DNA from: a virus
IMG/VR virus record: IMGVR_UViG_3300027816_000087
Span: 25,073-89,072 of that record
Length of the DNA: 64,000 nucleotides
Reading direction: 5' to 3' (one strand)
The translations under genes were made by a program, and so were the position numbers. Position 1 is the stretch's first letter, and each line of letters opens with the position of its first letter. Below the pieces are notes generated by a model, which ran no database searches, was not told the origin of the DNA, and saw only the letters and a program-made list of their open reading frames with translations. Below, piece after piece: positions 57,114-64,000 of the stretch.

Positions 57114-58517
57114 TTAAAAACCTACTTTTTGTCTAATTCTTAAACTATCATTTTGTATTGTGGTACATCCAAGTGAATTAGGACCTATCCACCATATCCC
57201 TTCTCTAAAATATGAATTACCCATAAGTGGAGCAAATGATCCACTTCCTCCATTATATTCTGTAAGAAATGTTCCTGTTGAAGAACATTGAATTTGGTGA
57301 TATAGTCCTAATGTATGACCTATTTCATGAGAAGTTGCTTCCCAAGTGTATTTCTGATTGTAAGAAAGAGCCTTAGGAAAAACAAAACCAGGCACTTCTC
57401 CAAAAGAATAACTTCCTCCTCCCCAATCAATTCCACCAATATAAGCCACCCCACCTGTTCCTCCATACCACTCATTGTATTCTGTTATCACCATTCTTTG
57501 TCTTTTAAATGGATTGGCTTTTAGATATATTGTAGAATCTGTTGTTATAGTGATAGGAAACGAAGCATAGTCTTTCTTCACCTCAGCCACTATATTGTTT
57601 ATTTCTACAGCACTCAATCCTGATGGTGTGGCATAAAATGGTATTCCATTATTCCAATACACTGTATTTACACTGTGCCCATCAAAATCTAAATATATCA
57701 CCCAAGAATATATTACAGCAGGAGGATCTACAGGATCACAAGCATCCCCTTTTCCATCCCCATCACTATCCATTTGATTTGAATTAGGATTAAGAGGACA
57801 ATTGTCAATATTGTCTGCTACACCATCGCCATCAGCATCAAGTATGGGTGTTGGATCACAAACATCACCAATACCATCACTATCGCTGTCTTTTTGATCA
57901 GTGTTTGGTGTAGTGGGACAGTTATCATTTACATCAGGTATACTATCTTTATCAGTGTCTGTATTATTAAAACTATCACAAACATCCCCTATGCCATCTC
58001 CATCAACATCCTTTTGGTCAGGATTAGGTGTATTTAAACAATTATCGTTTGTATCAGGAACACCATCACCATCCACATCTGAAGGAGGAACAACATCACA
58101 AACATCACCTATACCATCTGCATCTGTATCTGTTTGTGTAGGATTGAATACATTTGGACAATTGTCCACTGCTGTTAACACCCCATCCTTATCAGGATCA
58201 TCATTAACAACATCACATGCATCTCCTTTACCATCACCATCTATATCAGCTTGATCAGGATTAAATGTCCCAGGACAATTGTCATTAACATCTCTTACAC
58301 CATCACCATCTGTATCTCTTCTACCAGGAGAGTTTCCTCCTCCTTTTCTAAAAGCTTCTTCTTGTTCTTCTCTAGACATCCTTGCTACAGTGTTATATTT
58401 TCCATCAAGAAAATCACACGTTTCAGGAAGTTTTTTATCTTCTAAAACATCATTTGTTTTTCTACATGTTACAATAAACATTGAAAACAGTAAAACAAAA
58501 AAGATCTTTTTTAACAT
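57114..58517 (-). CDS. TSP3-repeat metzincin lipoprotein
   Basis: The 467-residue product starts with a lipoprotein signal (MLKKIFFVLLFSMFIVTC, Cys18). It then has five thrombospondin type-3-like calcium-binding repeats at about residues 65-265 ('DTDGDGVRDVNDNCP', 'DIDGDGKGDACD' and variants). The catalytic domain carries HEIGHTLGLYH at residues 397-407, the HExxHxxGxxH metzincin zinc site, and a later 'APLMGNSYF' Met-turn. This matches secreted or surface metalloproteases of Bacteroidota (M43/M57-type). It is probably anchored to the outer membrane of the infected cell, or less likely packaged in the virion. The gene lies inside the structural operon with no sign of truncation. Confidence 0.85.
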   Translation of the reverse strand: MLKKIFFVLLFSMFIVTCRKTNDVLEDKKLPETCDFLDGKYNTVARMSREEQEEAFRKGGGNSPGRRDTDGDGVRDVNDNCPGTFNPDQADIDGDGKGDACDVVNDDPDKDGVLTAVDNCPNVFNPTQTDTDADGIGDVCDVVPPSDVDGDGVPDTNDNCLNTPNPDQKDVDGDGIGDVCDSFNNTDTDKDSIPDVNDNCPTTPNTDQKDSDSDGIGDVCDPTPILDADGDGVADNIDNCPLNPNSNQMDSDGDGKGDACDPVDPPAVIYSWVIYLDFDGHSVNTVYWNNGIPFYATPSGLSAVEINNIVAEVKKDYASFPITITTDSTIYLKANPFKRQRMVITEYNEWYGGTGGVAYIGGIDWGGGSYSFGEVPGFVFPKALSYNQKYTWEATSHEIGHTLGLYHQIQCSSTGTFLTEYNGGSGSFAPLMGNSYFREGIWWIGPNSLGCTTIQNDSLRIRQKVGF

Positions 58518-58528
58518 AGGTTATAGAT

Positions 58529-59407
58529 TTAAGGTCGTTTCTCTGTAGCTAAACACACTTCACCTTGCATTCTGATAAGTCTAGCCATATCATTAAAAGA
58601 TATAAAAGCTCTACCATTTTGTCCCCATTTTCTACCCCAACTATTCTTAATTCTAAATAGTCTTCTTTTTGTATCAACACCATTTATAACATAAGCATGA
58701 CCCCCTGATAAAGGACCAGAAACTGAAATAATACCTGTAGTTCTATTAGGAAAAAACATATTTCTATACCACAATGTACCAACAACAACAGGACCTATAT
58801 TTAATACAGTGGAAATCAATGTATTAATATTAGTAGTCCAAAGATAGTTTTGTATAAAACCTAAGTTTTGAAGTATTTTAGCACCTGCTCTAACAGATGT
58901 ACCATTGTAGTTTTCACCTGGCCATTCATCTATTTTTTGAGCTTCTCTATAAACAGGATTAGGTTGTATAATTGGATGAGGTGTAGATGCTTGATAAAAA
59001 GGACCATCTTCTAACCAATGCACCCAAGCATATGCTACACATTCTGATGTTTGTCCTTGATCTCCCCACCACTGTTCATCATCCCAATAACGAGATGTTA
59101 GTGGTTTAGTATTACTTAAAAGACCACTATTCTCTATAAGATAATTATTATCTCTATCATCGCGCGCGTACACGCGACCCAATCCTAAATCCACTTGAGA
59201 ATGACTAAAATCATCTTCTAATGTTTGCCAATCTACAAGAGTTTTACGTATATCAAGAAGATCCCAATCTCTTGTCTTTTTACATGATTCTAAACCATAC
59301 TTCATTTCTACCATCAATTGATAGGTAGTATCAGCAAATTCTTTGTATATCTCTACCTTTTTAGCAGATAGATCTCTACAAGGTTTAGTATCTGTATTAC
59401 AATACAT
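58529..59407 (-). CDS. Papain-like (C1-type) cysteine protease
   Basis: The 292-residue product has the four C1 landmarks: Gln in 'WWGDQGQTSEC' with Cys123, 'GGHAYVING' with His237, and 'IKNSWGRKWGQNGR' with Asn255 and the conserved Trp. The first 75 residues form a helical pro-like region. No signal peptide is visible, so it acts inside the cell or in the virion. It lies directly between a zinc-ribbon gene and the metzincin gene; its ATG overlaps the upstream stop by one base. A virion maturation role is inference. Confidence 0.85.
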   Translation of the reverse strand: MYCNTDTKPCRDLSAKKVEIYKEFADTTYQLMVEMKYGLESCKKTRDWDLLDIRKTLVDWQTLEDDFSHSQVDLGLGRVYARDDRDNNYLIENSGLLSNTKPLTSRYWDDEQWWGDQGQTSECVAYAWVHWLEDGPFYQASTPHPIIQPNPVYREAQKIDEWPGENYNGTSVRAGAKILQNLGFIQNYLWTTNINTLISTVLNIGPVVVGTLWYRNMFFPNRTTGIISVSGPLSGGHAYVINGVDTKRRLFRIKNSWGRKWGQNGRAFISFNDMARLIRMQGEVCLATEKRP

Positions 59408-59601
59408 TAGGTATCTTTTTTATCTTCTTGAGTTTTAGATGTTGCTTCTTTTAGCTCAACTAGTTTTTTTTCGTAATCAGCTATGCAGTTTACACAAACT
59501 AGTTTTCCATCAGTAGCGTGACGTCTTTTGCAACTGCATGTTATTTGAGCATCGCAGTTTAAACACTTTTGCATATATGGTTGGTTTTTAATTACTTGCA
59601 A
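59407..59601 (-). CDS. Small zinc-ribbon-like protein
   Basis: The 64-residue product has 'CLNCDAQITCSC' and 'CVNCIADYEKK', two Cys pairs fit for one zinc ribbon, followed by a charged tail. The first ATG overlaps the upstream gene by 10 bases. An ATG at codon 10 (59574) would remove the overlap and is a possible start. Function is unknown. Confidence 0.6.
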   Translation of the reverse strand: MQVIKNQPYMQKCLNCDAQITCSCKRRHATDGKLVCVNCIADYEKKLVELKEATSKTQEDKKDT

Positions 59602-60149
59602 TTATTGCAGCAAGTATCTGGAAATTTGTCAAGTCTACGCTTAGCATAGTTATATAAATCCATACCAGCTGCGCTATCATGACAATATTCCACTTTAGCT
59701 TTTGCTGCGTCTATAAATGATTTAATAAGTCTAAGTTCTTTTAAAGATTCTTTAACATCTGCGTTAGGTTCGCAAGCAGCAAGTTCTAATTGACAAAGTT
59801 GTTTATTCCACTGATCTAATAAAGCTGTTACACGTAAATGTGTGTATTCTACATACACTTTATCATTAGGGCTCACTGAATATCTTATAGTATAAACACC
59901 ATCTGGAATATCTTGTACCACTTCTCCACAACCACTAGTTTGTATATACAAATCACAACCATCTAAAACTAGATCAAATCCTTTTATCACCTCAATTGCA
60001 ACAGGTTTATTAAAACCTGGAACAGTGATATGTACTGTTTCGCAGTCTACATCAATCTTATCTGTATATACGCTTGTATCAGTTATTTTAAGAATACCTA
60101 GATTTTTTACATCAAGCACTTCTAAACTTAATTGGTGTTTTGAAGCCAT
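59592..60149 (-). CDS. Structural-module hypothetical protein
   Basis: The 185-residue product has a beta-rich first 110 residues ('LEVLDVKNLGILKITD') and a helical C-terminus ending in 'CCNNCK'. It follows the terminator of the abundant structural gene and has a promoter-like element 19 bases upstream. Its position suggests a virion protein. The family is not recognised. Confidence 0.55.
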   Translation of the reverse strand: MASKHQLSLEVLDVKNLGILKITDTSVYTDKIDVDCETVHITVPGFNKPVAIEVIKGFDLVLDGCDLYIQTSGCGEVVQDIPDGVYTIRYSVSPNDKVYVEYTHLRVTALLDQWNKQLCQLELAACEPNADVKESLKELRLIKSFIDAAKAKVEYCHDSAAGMDLYNYAKRRLDKFPDTCCNNCK

Positions 60150-60167
60150 CGTAAATGTTTTACTTTA

Positions 60168-60182
60168 TTACAAAATTATATA
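60168..60182 (-). promoter_or_regulatory. Promoter-like element, includes TAATTTTG
   Basis: On the - strand TATATAATTTTGTAA contains TAATTTTG, a match to the Bacteroidota -7 consensus TAnnTTTG. It differs at 2 of 15 positions from the element at 49978-49993. It follows the terminator at 60231-60264 and precedes the ATG at 60149. Confidence 0.45.
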
Positions 60183-60230
60183 GATCTCTCCAATAAAAAT
60201 ATACTAATTTTTGTGGAGTATTCCAAAAGA

Positions 60231-60264
60231 AAAAAGGGAGGGACGATTTGTCCTCTCCCTTTTT
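60231..60264 (-). terminator. Intrinsic terminator after the abundant structural gene
   Basis: AAAAAGGGAGGGAC (60231-60244) pairs with GTCCTCTCCCTTTTT (60250-60264) with one bulged base and a 5-base loop. A T-rich tail follows on the - strand. It lies 23 bases past the stop codon of the 477-residue gene. Confidence 0.9.
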
Positions 60265-60286
60265 CTTATTTAGGATAGTTTTGTTA

Positions 60287-61720
60287 TTATCCTTGAGCTT
60301 GAGTTGTTGTTTCTACAGCAGGAGATGCTGGAACAGCAGGAGCTACTGCTAAAGCACAAGCACAATTGCCATAATTAGGATATGCACCATCTCCAAGAGG
60401 ACCAGCAGGAACTGCAGGTGCACTTTCACTACCAGCACAATAGTATTCAATTTCAAGATTTGTACAACAAGTATCAATGATATCTTCAAGTTGATTAATT
60501 AGTGTAGTAGCTGTTGCAGCTTCTTCAACATAAATAGTCAACAAATATTGATCATTGTCAAATGTTCCTGTAGGATTGTTAAAGCGAGGAACACTATGAA
60601 GAATGTTAATACTATTGTAAAAGCTATTACGATCAACAGATTCAAGAACAGGGTTTGCTTCAATCTCTCTCATCCTCAAATGATCTACACGAGAACTATC
60701 AGGATAAGCCTCTTGACGATAGCGACCATCAAGAATCAAGTTACGAAGAACTGTTTCACCAACACCTTGAGCTTGAACAGGTTCTTGAACATCAGGAGTG
60801 TATACACCATTGTTCCAAGTACCAGTGATGCTAACGCATTGTACATTACAAGGATCTCCAGACTCATCAACTACAGAAGCATAAAGCTGCAAAGGTTGAA
60901 GTTCATAGAAATCAGTAGGAGTGAAGGTACAATATCCGAATTTAGTTTCAAGATATGCCACTTCAAAACGCACTTTAGCTTTGATGTCGCAATCGTTAAA
61001 ATCTTCTTCTGTGTTAGGAACATAAGCGTTAAGAGCTTCAACAAATTCACCTACAGTGTTAAAATCTTCACTAGCAGCTACTTCACCACCATCCCAATCA
61101 TAAACTGTAACTTTCAAGAAGTTAGTGATGATAGGATTTTCAAGTGCTTGCTTAGCCCACTGAATAGCAACAATTGTAGGATCTACAATAGCACCAGTAC
61201 ATACAGCTGTACAATCATCTGTGCAACATCCACTAAACGCATCAAGTGTACGATAGATGTTGTGAGACAAGAAACGAAGTGCAGGAGAACCTTTCAGATC
61301 AATACGAAGACGATAGGTTTTACCACACTCAATTTTACCAATCTCAATATCTTTAACTTGGTTTACAGGAGGAGTAGAACAAGTGACAAACACCTTATTG
61401 ATATACTTAGGGTTGATCACTTTAGATTTTACAGACTCTTGATAACCACCATGGTAAGGGCCAATCTTATCTTTAGTAAAATAAGATCCTTGAGCAAGGA
61501 TAAAAGGTTTACCATTGTTAGTGTCACTAAATGCTGTGTACTTTTGAGCATCAAACAAACCAATTTGACCAGGTAAAAGATCAGCAGTTGATCCAGAAGT
61601 AAGTTGATCAACATAACTACCTGGAGGAACAATTCCTAATTGTCCAGAAGTAGCAGGAACAGGACCTGCTTCAATAACTTTCGCTAGAAAGGATTTTCGA
61701 AACGCGTGATTAAAATACAT
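60287..61720 (-). CDS. Abundant virion structural protein (major capsid candidate)
   Basis: The 477-residue product starts 'MYFNHAFRKSFLAKVIEAG', has 'GQIGLFDAQKYTAFSD' near residue 51, and then 'PFILAQGSYFTKDKIGPYHGG'-type sequence, read here as strands. It has paired Cys ('GCCTDDC', 'DTCCTN') and an Ala/Pro-rich tail. Three features suggest heavy expression: its own promoter-like element, its own strong terminator, and codons visibly richer in G/C than those of neighbouring genes. Length fits a crAss-like major capsid protein, but I see no diagnostic HK97 motif, so a major tail or decoration protein is the alternative. Confidence 0.6.
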   Translation of the reverse strand: MYFNHAFRKSFLAKVIEAGPVPATSGQLGIVPPGSYVDQLTSGSTADLLPGQIGLFDAQKYTAFSDTNNGKPFILAQGSYFTKDKIGPYHGGYQESVKSKVINPKYINKVFVTCSTPPVNQVKDIEIGKIECGKTYRLRIDLKGSPALRFLSHNIYRTLDAFSGCCTDDCTAVCTGAIVDPTIVAIQWAKQALENPIITNFLKVTVYDWDGGEVAASEDFNTVGEFVEALNAYVPNTEEDFNDCDIKAKVRFEVAYLETKFGYCTFTPTDFYELQPLQLYASVVDESGDPCNVQCVSITGTWNNGVYTPDVQEPVQAQGVGETVLRNLILDGRYRQEAYPDSSRVDHLRMREIEANPVLESVDRNSFYNSINILHSVPRFNNPTGTFDNDQYLLTIYVEEAATATTLINQLEDIIDTCCTNLEIEYYCAGSESAPAVPAGPLGDGAYPNYGNCACALAVAPAVPASPAVETTTQAQG

Positions 61721-61755
61721 AGTTTTAAAATTTAAGGTTTACAAATAAAAAATAA

Positions 61756-61771
61756 GTTTATAATATAATAT
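61756..61771 (-). promoter_or_regulatory. Promoter-like element before the abundant structural gene
   Basis: On the - strand it reads ATATTATATTATAAAC, 36 bases before the ATG in a 69-base gap. It matches 15 of 16 bases of the element at 49978-49993 and sits at nearly the same distance as the element at 47828-47843. Confidence 0.45.
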
Positions 61772-61789
61772 ACAAATTATTTTACAATT

Positions 61790-62383
61790 CTACAAATAAT
61801 CTTTTATTTCATGGTCAAGAAGACGCATTGCTATCTTATCTTCTCCAAATGCATTAAGCTGATCTATCCAGTTTTGCATTTTACCATGCTCCTCATTTTG
61901 TTCTCTAAGATAGTGAAGAGCAAGCTCATATAACATATGGGAACCATCTTTAAGAGCATGATTGGCTAACTCACTACATTGATTAGTGATTTCTATCTCA
62001 TGATCAAAAGATTGTCTAATAATATCAGGAAGACCACCAAATGTTTCAGAAGGTTGTTCAAGAGAAGCTGTTGCAGGTTGAACTCCCATGTTTAAAAGAT
62101 ACTCACGAGCAATGTCAGCATGTCCTCTTTCTTCATCTGAATACTTTTTCCAAAGTTTGGCTGCATTTACATAGCCAGCATTATCTAACCAAAGAGACAT
62201 TGCTAAATAAATACGAGAAGATTGATCTTCTTGTTGTACGCGATAATTAAGAAAACTAATACAAGAATCATCAATTAAAGGATTTTTTCCTTTAATAGGT
62301 GCAGTTTTAATACCTGTTTTAATAGGTTCTGCTGTTGCAGATCCTTTTGTACTAAAAATTGTAGGGCGAGCTATTTTTTGCAT
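61790..62383 (-). CDS. Ferritin (FtnA-like, complete diiron site)
   Basis: The 197-residue product has a 40-residue N-terminal extension and then a full ferritin four-helix bundle. Aligned by eye to E. coli FtnA, the iron-site residues are all present: E52 (E17), E84/E85 and H88 (E49/E50, H53), E129 (E94), E161, Q162, E164 and E165 (E126, Q127, E129, E130). 'IYLAMSLWLDNAGY' and 'ALHYLREQNEEHGKM' are typical ferritin segments. The family oxidises Fe(II) and stores Fe(III) in a 24-mer shell. It sits between two virion genes and has the same orientation and spacing (2 bases), so it is not a stray insertion. Role in the phage is unknown: iron control in the host, or a virion part. Confidence 0.9.
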   Translation of the reverse strand: MQKIARPTIFSTKGSATAEPIKTGIKTAPIKGKNPLIDDSCISFLNYRVQQEDQSSRIYLAMSLWLDNAGYVNAAKLWKKYSDEERGHADIAREYLLNMGVQPATASLEQPSETFGGLPDIIRQSFDHEIEITNQCSELANHALKDGSHMLYELALHYLREQNEEHGKMQNWIDQLNAFGEDKIAMRLLDHEIKDYL

Positions 62384-62385
62384 TG

Positions 62386-63087
62386 TTAACTATTTGTTTG
62401 TACTGCTTGTTGTTCTCTTTGAAACTGAGTAATAGATTCTATATCACCAGCAAGAATTGTAACAGCTTGATCTACAATTACTTCTACAACATCATCTTTT
62501 AACTCACATTCTTGATCAGTAAGAGTTATTAATCCAGTACTTGGATTTATACAATCTTTAAAAAGAACTTCAACAGGTTTTCTAAAATAGGTGAGCGTAA
62601 GATCTGTTATATCAAACTCATCATTAGTATACACTCTTACAGTGTTTCCTACAAGTGTAGATAATGTTTCTCCCCAATCAAAACTAGGACCTTTTGTATC
62701 ACTAGTAAGAAGAATCCCCATATTAGCTTCTTCTGTTTGATATATTACCATCCTGCGTTTTTCTTTGCAACATTCACTTATAGCAAATGCATCTACACGC
62801 ACGTAATATAGATAATCTTCTGGAAGTTCCCCTTCGTAAAAATACTTTTTATCTACTGGAAAAATTTTTTGCCCTTTTAAAAGAACTTGTAAATCATCCA
62901 CTAATCCTGTAGATTCTTCAGATCCTTCTTTTCTGGTATTTATACCATAAATCTGTCTACGCACCCATTCTAATTGAGCTTTATTGAAAGCTTCTTGAAT
63001 CTGCCAACATTCTATATTATCATAATCAAATGAAGCTAATTTATTTAGCCTCTGTTTGATTTTTATTTGTAAAAGATTATTATTCAT
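62386..63087 (-). CDS. Ring/tail-hub-like structural protein
   Basis: The 233-residue product starts with helices ('LLQIKIKQRLNKLASFDYDN', 'QEAFNKAQLEWVRRQIYG') and then 'VDDLQVLLKG' and 'LPEDYLYYVRVDAFA'. This is the pattern of crAss-like ring proteins near the portal, with the family's LPEDY(x)YY motif. The second half is beta-rich. It overlaps the upstream endonuclease-like gene by 8 bases. Confidence is moderate, from motifs and context. Confidence 0.6.
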   Translation of the reverse strand: MNNNLLQIKIKQRLNKLASFDYDNIECWQIQEAFNKAQLEWVRRQIYGINTRKEGSEESTGLVDDLQVLLKGQKIFPVDKKYFYEGELPEDYLYYVRVDAFAISECCKEKRRMVIYQTEEANMGILLTSDTKGPSFDWGETLSTLVGNTVRVYTNDEFDITDLTLTYFRKPVEVLFKDCINPSTGLITLTDQECELKDDVVEVIVDQAVTILAGDIESITQFQREQQAVQTNS

Positions 63088-63517
63088 TTTCTAAAATTAA
63101 GCCACCCCATTTTACTTCACATTCTCCACAACTACATTCACCTCTTAAATATAAAGCAGCAAGTTCAAGTAATTCAGGATTATCTTTAAAATGTCCTAAA
63201 CCAAGATTACAATTTTGACAAAGTTTACCTCTTATTCTGCCTGTTTTATGATCATGATCAATAGCTTGACCAGGTTCTCCACATATTATACATTCAAATT
63301 CTTCATTAGCATCAATAAATCTTTCTATTTCACTATCAGGTATATTCCAACTTTTTGGAGGAACCTTTTTTCTTCTATTATTTCTATACTCTTTTGCGCA
63401 ATCTCTACACCAACTATCTAAACCTGAGTTCATATTTTTATTAACTCTAAAGTGTTGAGCATCTTCAGGTTTAACAACTTTGCATTTAGTACAAGCTTTA
63501 ACTATTAGCATTTCCAT
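63080..63517 (-). CDS. Endonuclease VII-like HNH protein
   Basis: The 145-residue product has an N-terminal Cys2-Cys2 element ('CTKCK' and 'CRDCAKEYRNNRRKK') and then 'CIICGEPGQAIDHDHKTG' with 'GKLCQNCNLGLGHFKDN'. The DHDH core and paired Cys match the recombination endonuclease VII family, which resolves branched DNA during packaging. Its position among structural genes, close to where terminase and portal genes are expected, agrees with that role. An alternative start is the second Met. Confidence 0.85.
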   Translation of the reverse strand: MEMLIVKACTKCKVVKPEDAQHFRVNKNMNSGLDSWCRDCAKEYRNNRRKKVPPKSWNIPDSEIERFIDANEEFECIICGEPGQAIDHDHKTGRIRGKLCQNCNLGLGHFKDNPELLELAALYLRGECSCGECEVKWGGLILENE

Positions 63518-63747
63518 TTTTTTCTTGCTAATCTTAATCTACTATTTGGATCTTTTGCAGCTTTAGGCCACATTTTCATTTGACCTTCTGATCTAGCACA
63601 AAAAGACTTTTTACGAGAACCACCTTGTGGTTGTGGTGGTTTAAGATTACCACCAGTTGCTTTATTGTAAGAAGCTCTTCCTTTAGCGTTCAAACCACCT
63701 TCAGGATTCTTACCTTCTTTTCTTTGCCATGCTGGAGACTTTGCCAT
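63505..63747 (-). CDS. Small basic protein of the DUF6321 type
   Basis: The 80-residue product starts 'MAKSPAWQRKEGKNPEGGL' and continues with 'NAKGRASYNKATGG', 'KKSFCARSEGQMKMWPKAA' and 'DPNSRLRLARKKWKC'. These segments match the small Lys/Arg-rich phage family annotated as DUF6321. Function is unknown; DNA or scaffold binding is plausible from the charge. It overlaps both neighbours. Confidence 0.75.
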   Translation of the reverse strand: MAKSPAWQRKEGKNPEGGLNAKGRASYNKATGGNLKPPQPQGGSRKKSFCARSEGQMKMWPKAAKDPNSRLRLARKKWKC

Positions 63748-63988
63748 TGCTTTTATTTTTAGGATAAGGATTTTCTTTATGCCATTTCTTGGTAGCTGCT
63801 ACACCTTGTGCTACTGTTTTAGCTCCAGCTTTTTTAGTAAGATCTATAGTGTCCCATTCTCCTTTATCTTTAGTGGGGTGGTTCACCATAATATTTCCTT
63901 TCTTACCTTCACCAACTCCAGTGGGACTAGTCTTTTTATAAACTATATGTTTTTCACCACCTGCTGAAACTTTAACTTTCTTAGGCAT
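63710..63988 (-). CDS. Small basic hypothetical protein
   Basis: The 92-residue product is Lys/Gly-rich ('KVKVSAGGEKHIVYKK', 'GEWDTIDLTKKAGAKTVA', 'GVAATKKWHKENPY') and starts 12 bases from the right edge. It overlaps the next gene by 38 bases, a rather long overlap, but its composition is protein-like and it resembles small proteins found in other aquatic phages. Function is unknown. Confidence 0.6.
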   Translation of the reverse strand: MPKKVKVSAGGEKHIVYKKTSPTGVGEGKKGNIMVNHPTKDKGEWDTIDLTKKAGAKTVAQGVAATKKWHKENPYPKNKSNGKVSSMAKKRR

Positions 63989-64000
63989 ATTATTTACCTC

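Noticed and set aside
60548-61576. A 342-codon open frame on the + strand opposite the abundant structural gene
   Set aside because: It mirrors the strong codon bias of the - strand gene, has no recognisable protein character and no promoter or neighbouring gene on that strand.
61790-62383. Ferritin gene as bacterioferritin, Dps or a host contaminant
   Set aside because: Ligands match FtnA rather than haem-binding bacterioferritin or Dps interface sites; same strand, spacing and base composition as flanking phage genes.
1-64000. Alternative genetic code (TAG or TGA read as amino acid), known in some crAss-like phages
   Set aside because: Giant frames are open in the standard code and known motifs are intact without any reassignment.

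Overview
The window is part of the genome of a tailed phage of the crAss-like group (Crassvirales), almost certainly infecting a member of the Bacteroidota. Reasons: (1) a tail-barrel 'muzzle' gene of about 1,500 codons sits beside small ring or adaptor-like genes; (2) downstream of it lies a series of giant virion-cargo genes, one carrying the DFDVD signature of the crAss-type virion RNA polymerase; (3) Shine-Dalgarno sites are absent, the sequence is AT-rich and genes overlap tightly; (4) Cys/Thr-rich tail-fibre genes of a kind common in Bacteroidota phages are present. Very long frames stay open in the standard genetic code, so no stop-codon reassignment is needed.

Layout. Positions 1-2630 are read on the + strand: the tail of an unidentified gene ending in a clamp-binding-like peptide, a deoxynucleoside monophosphate kinase, a membrane/coiled-coil protein (spanin-like candidate), a radical-SAM-like protein with unusual cysteine spacing, and a 55-codon ORF. 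This block ends at a bidirectional terminator that it shares with the long leftward block. Everything from 63988 down to 2660 is on the - strand. Reading in the direction of transcription: small basic proteins, an HNH/endonuclease VII-like protein and a ring-like protein (63988-62386); a complete ferritin (62383-61790); an abundant-looking structural protein with its own promoter-like element and terminator (61720-60287); small Cys-rich proteins, a papain-like protease and a TSP3-repeat metzincin lipoprotein (60149-57114); a Cys/Thr-rich tail-fibre cluster with two glycosyltransferases embedded in it (57066-47943); a terminator; a metallophosphoesterase; adaptor-like, zincin and muzzle genes (47791-39391); and six giant or large internal-virion genes (39394-2660).

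How it may work together (inference). The ring and muzzle genes build the portal-tail vestibule. The fibre genes share a small Cys-containing anchor module and poly-Thr stalks that the two glycosyltransferases could decorate. The large genes next to the muzzle would be packaged and ejected: three of them share a recurrent Gly-Gly motif, one ends in peptidoglycan-cleaving domains, one carries RNA polymerase, zincin-like, ADP-ribosyltransferase-like and SLOG domains in a single 5,259-residue chain, and one carries a PD-(D/E)XK nuclease.

No tRNA, rRNA, CRISPR array or insertion sequence was recognised. No gene-free stretch exceeds 300 bases; the largest gaps (47792-47942 and 60150-60286) hold a terminator and a promoter-like element each.
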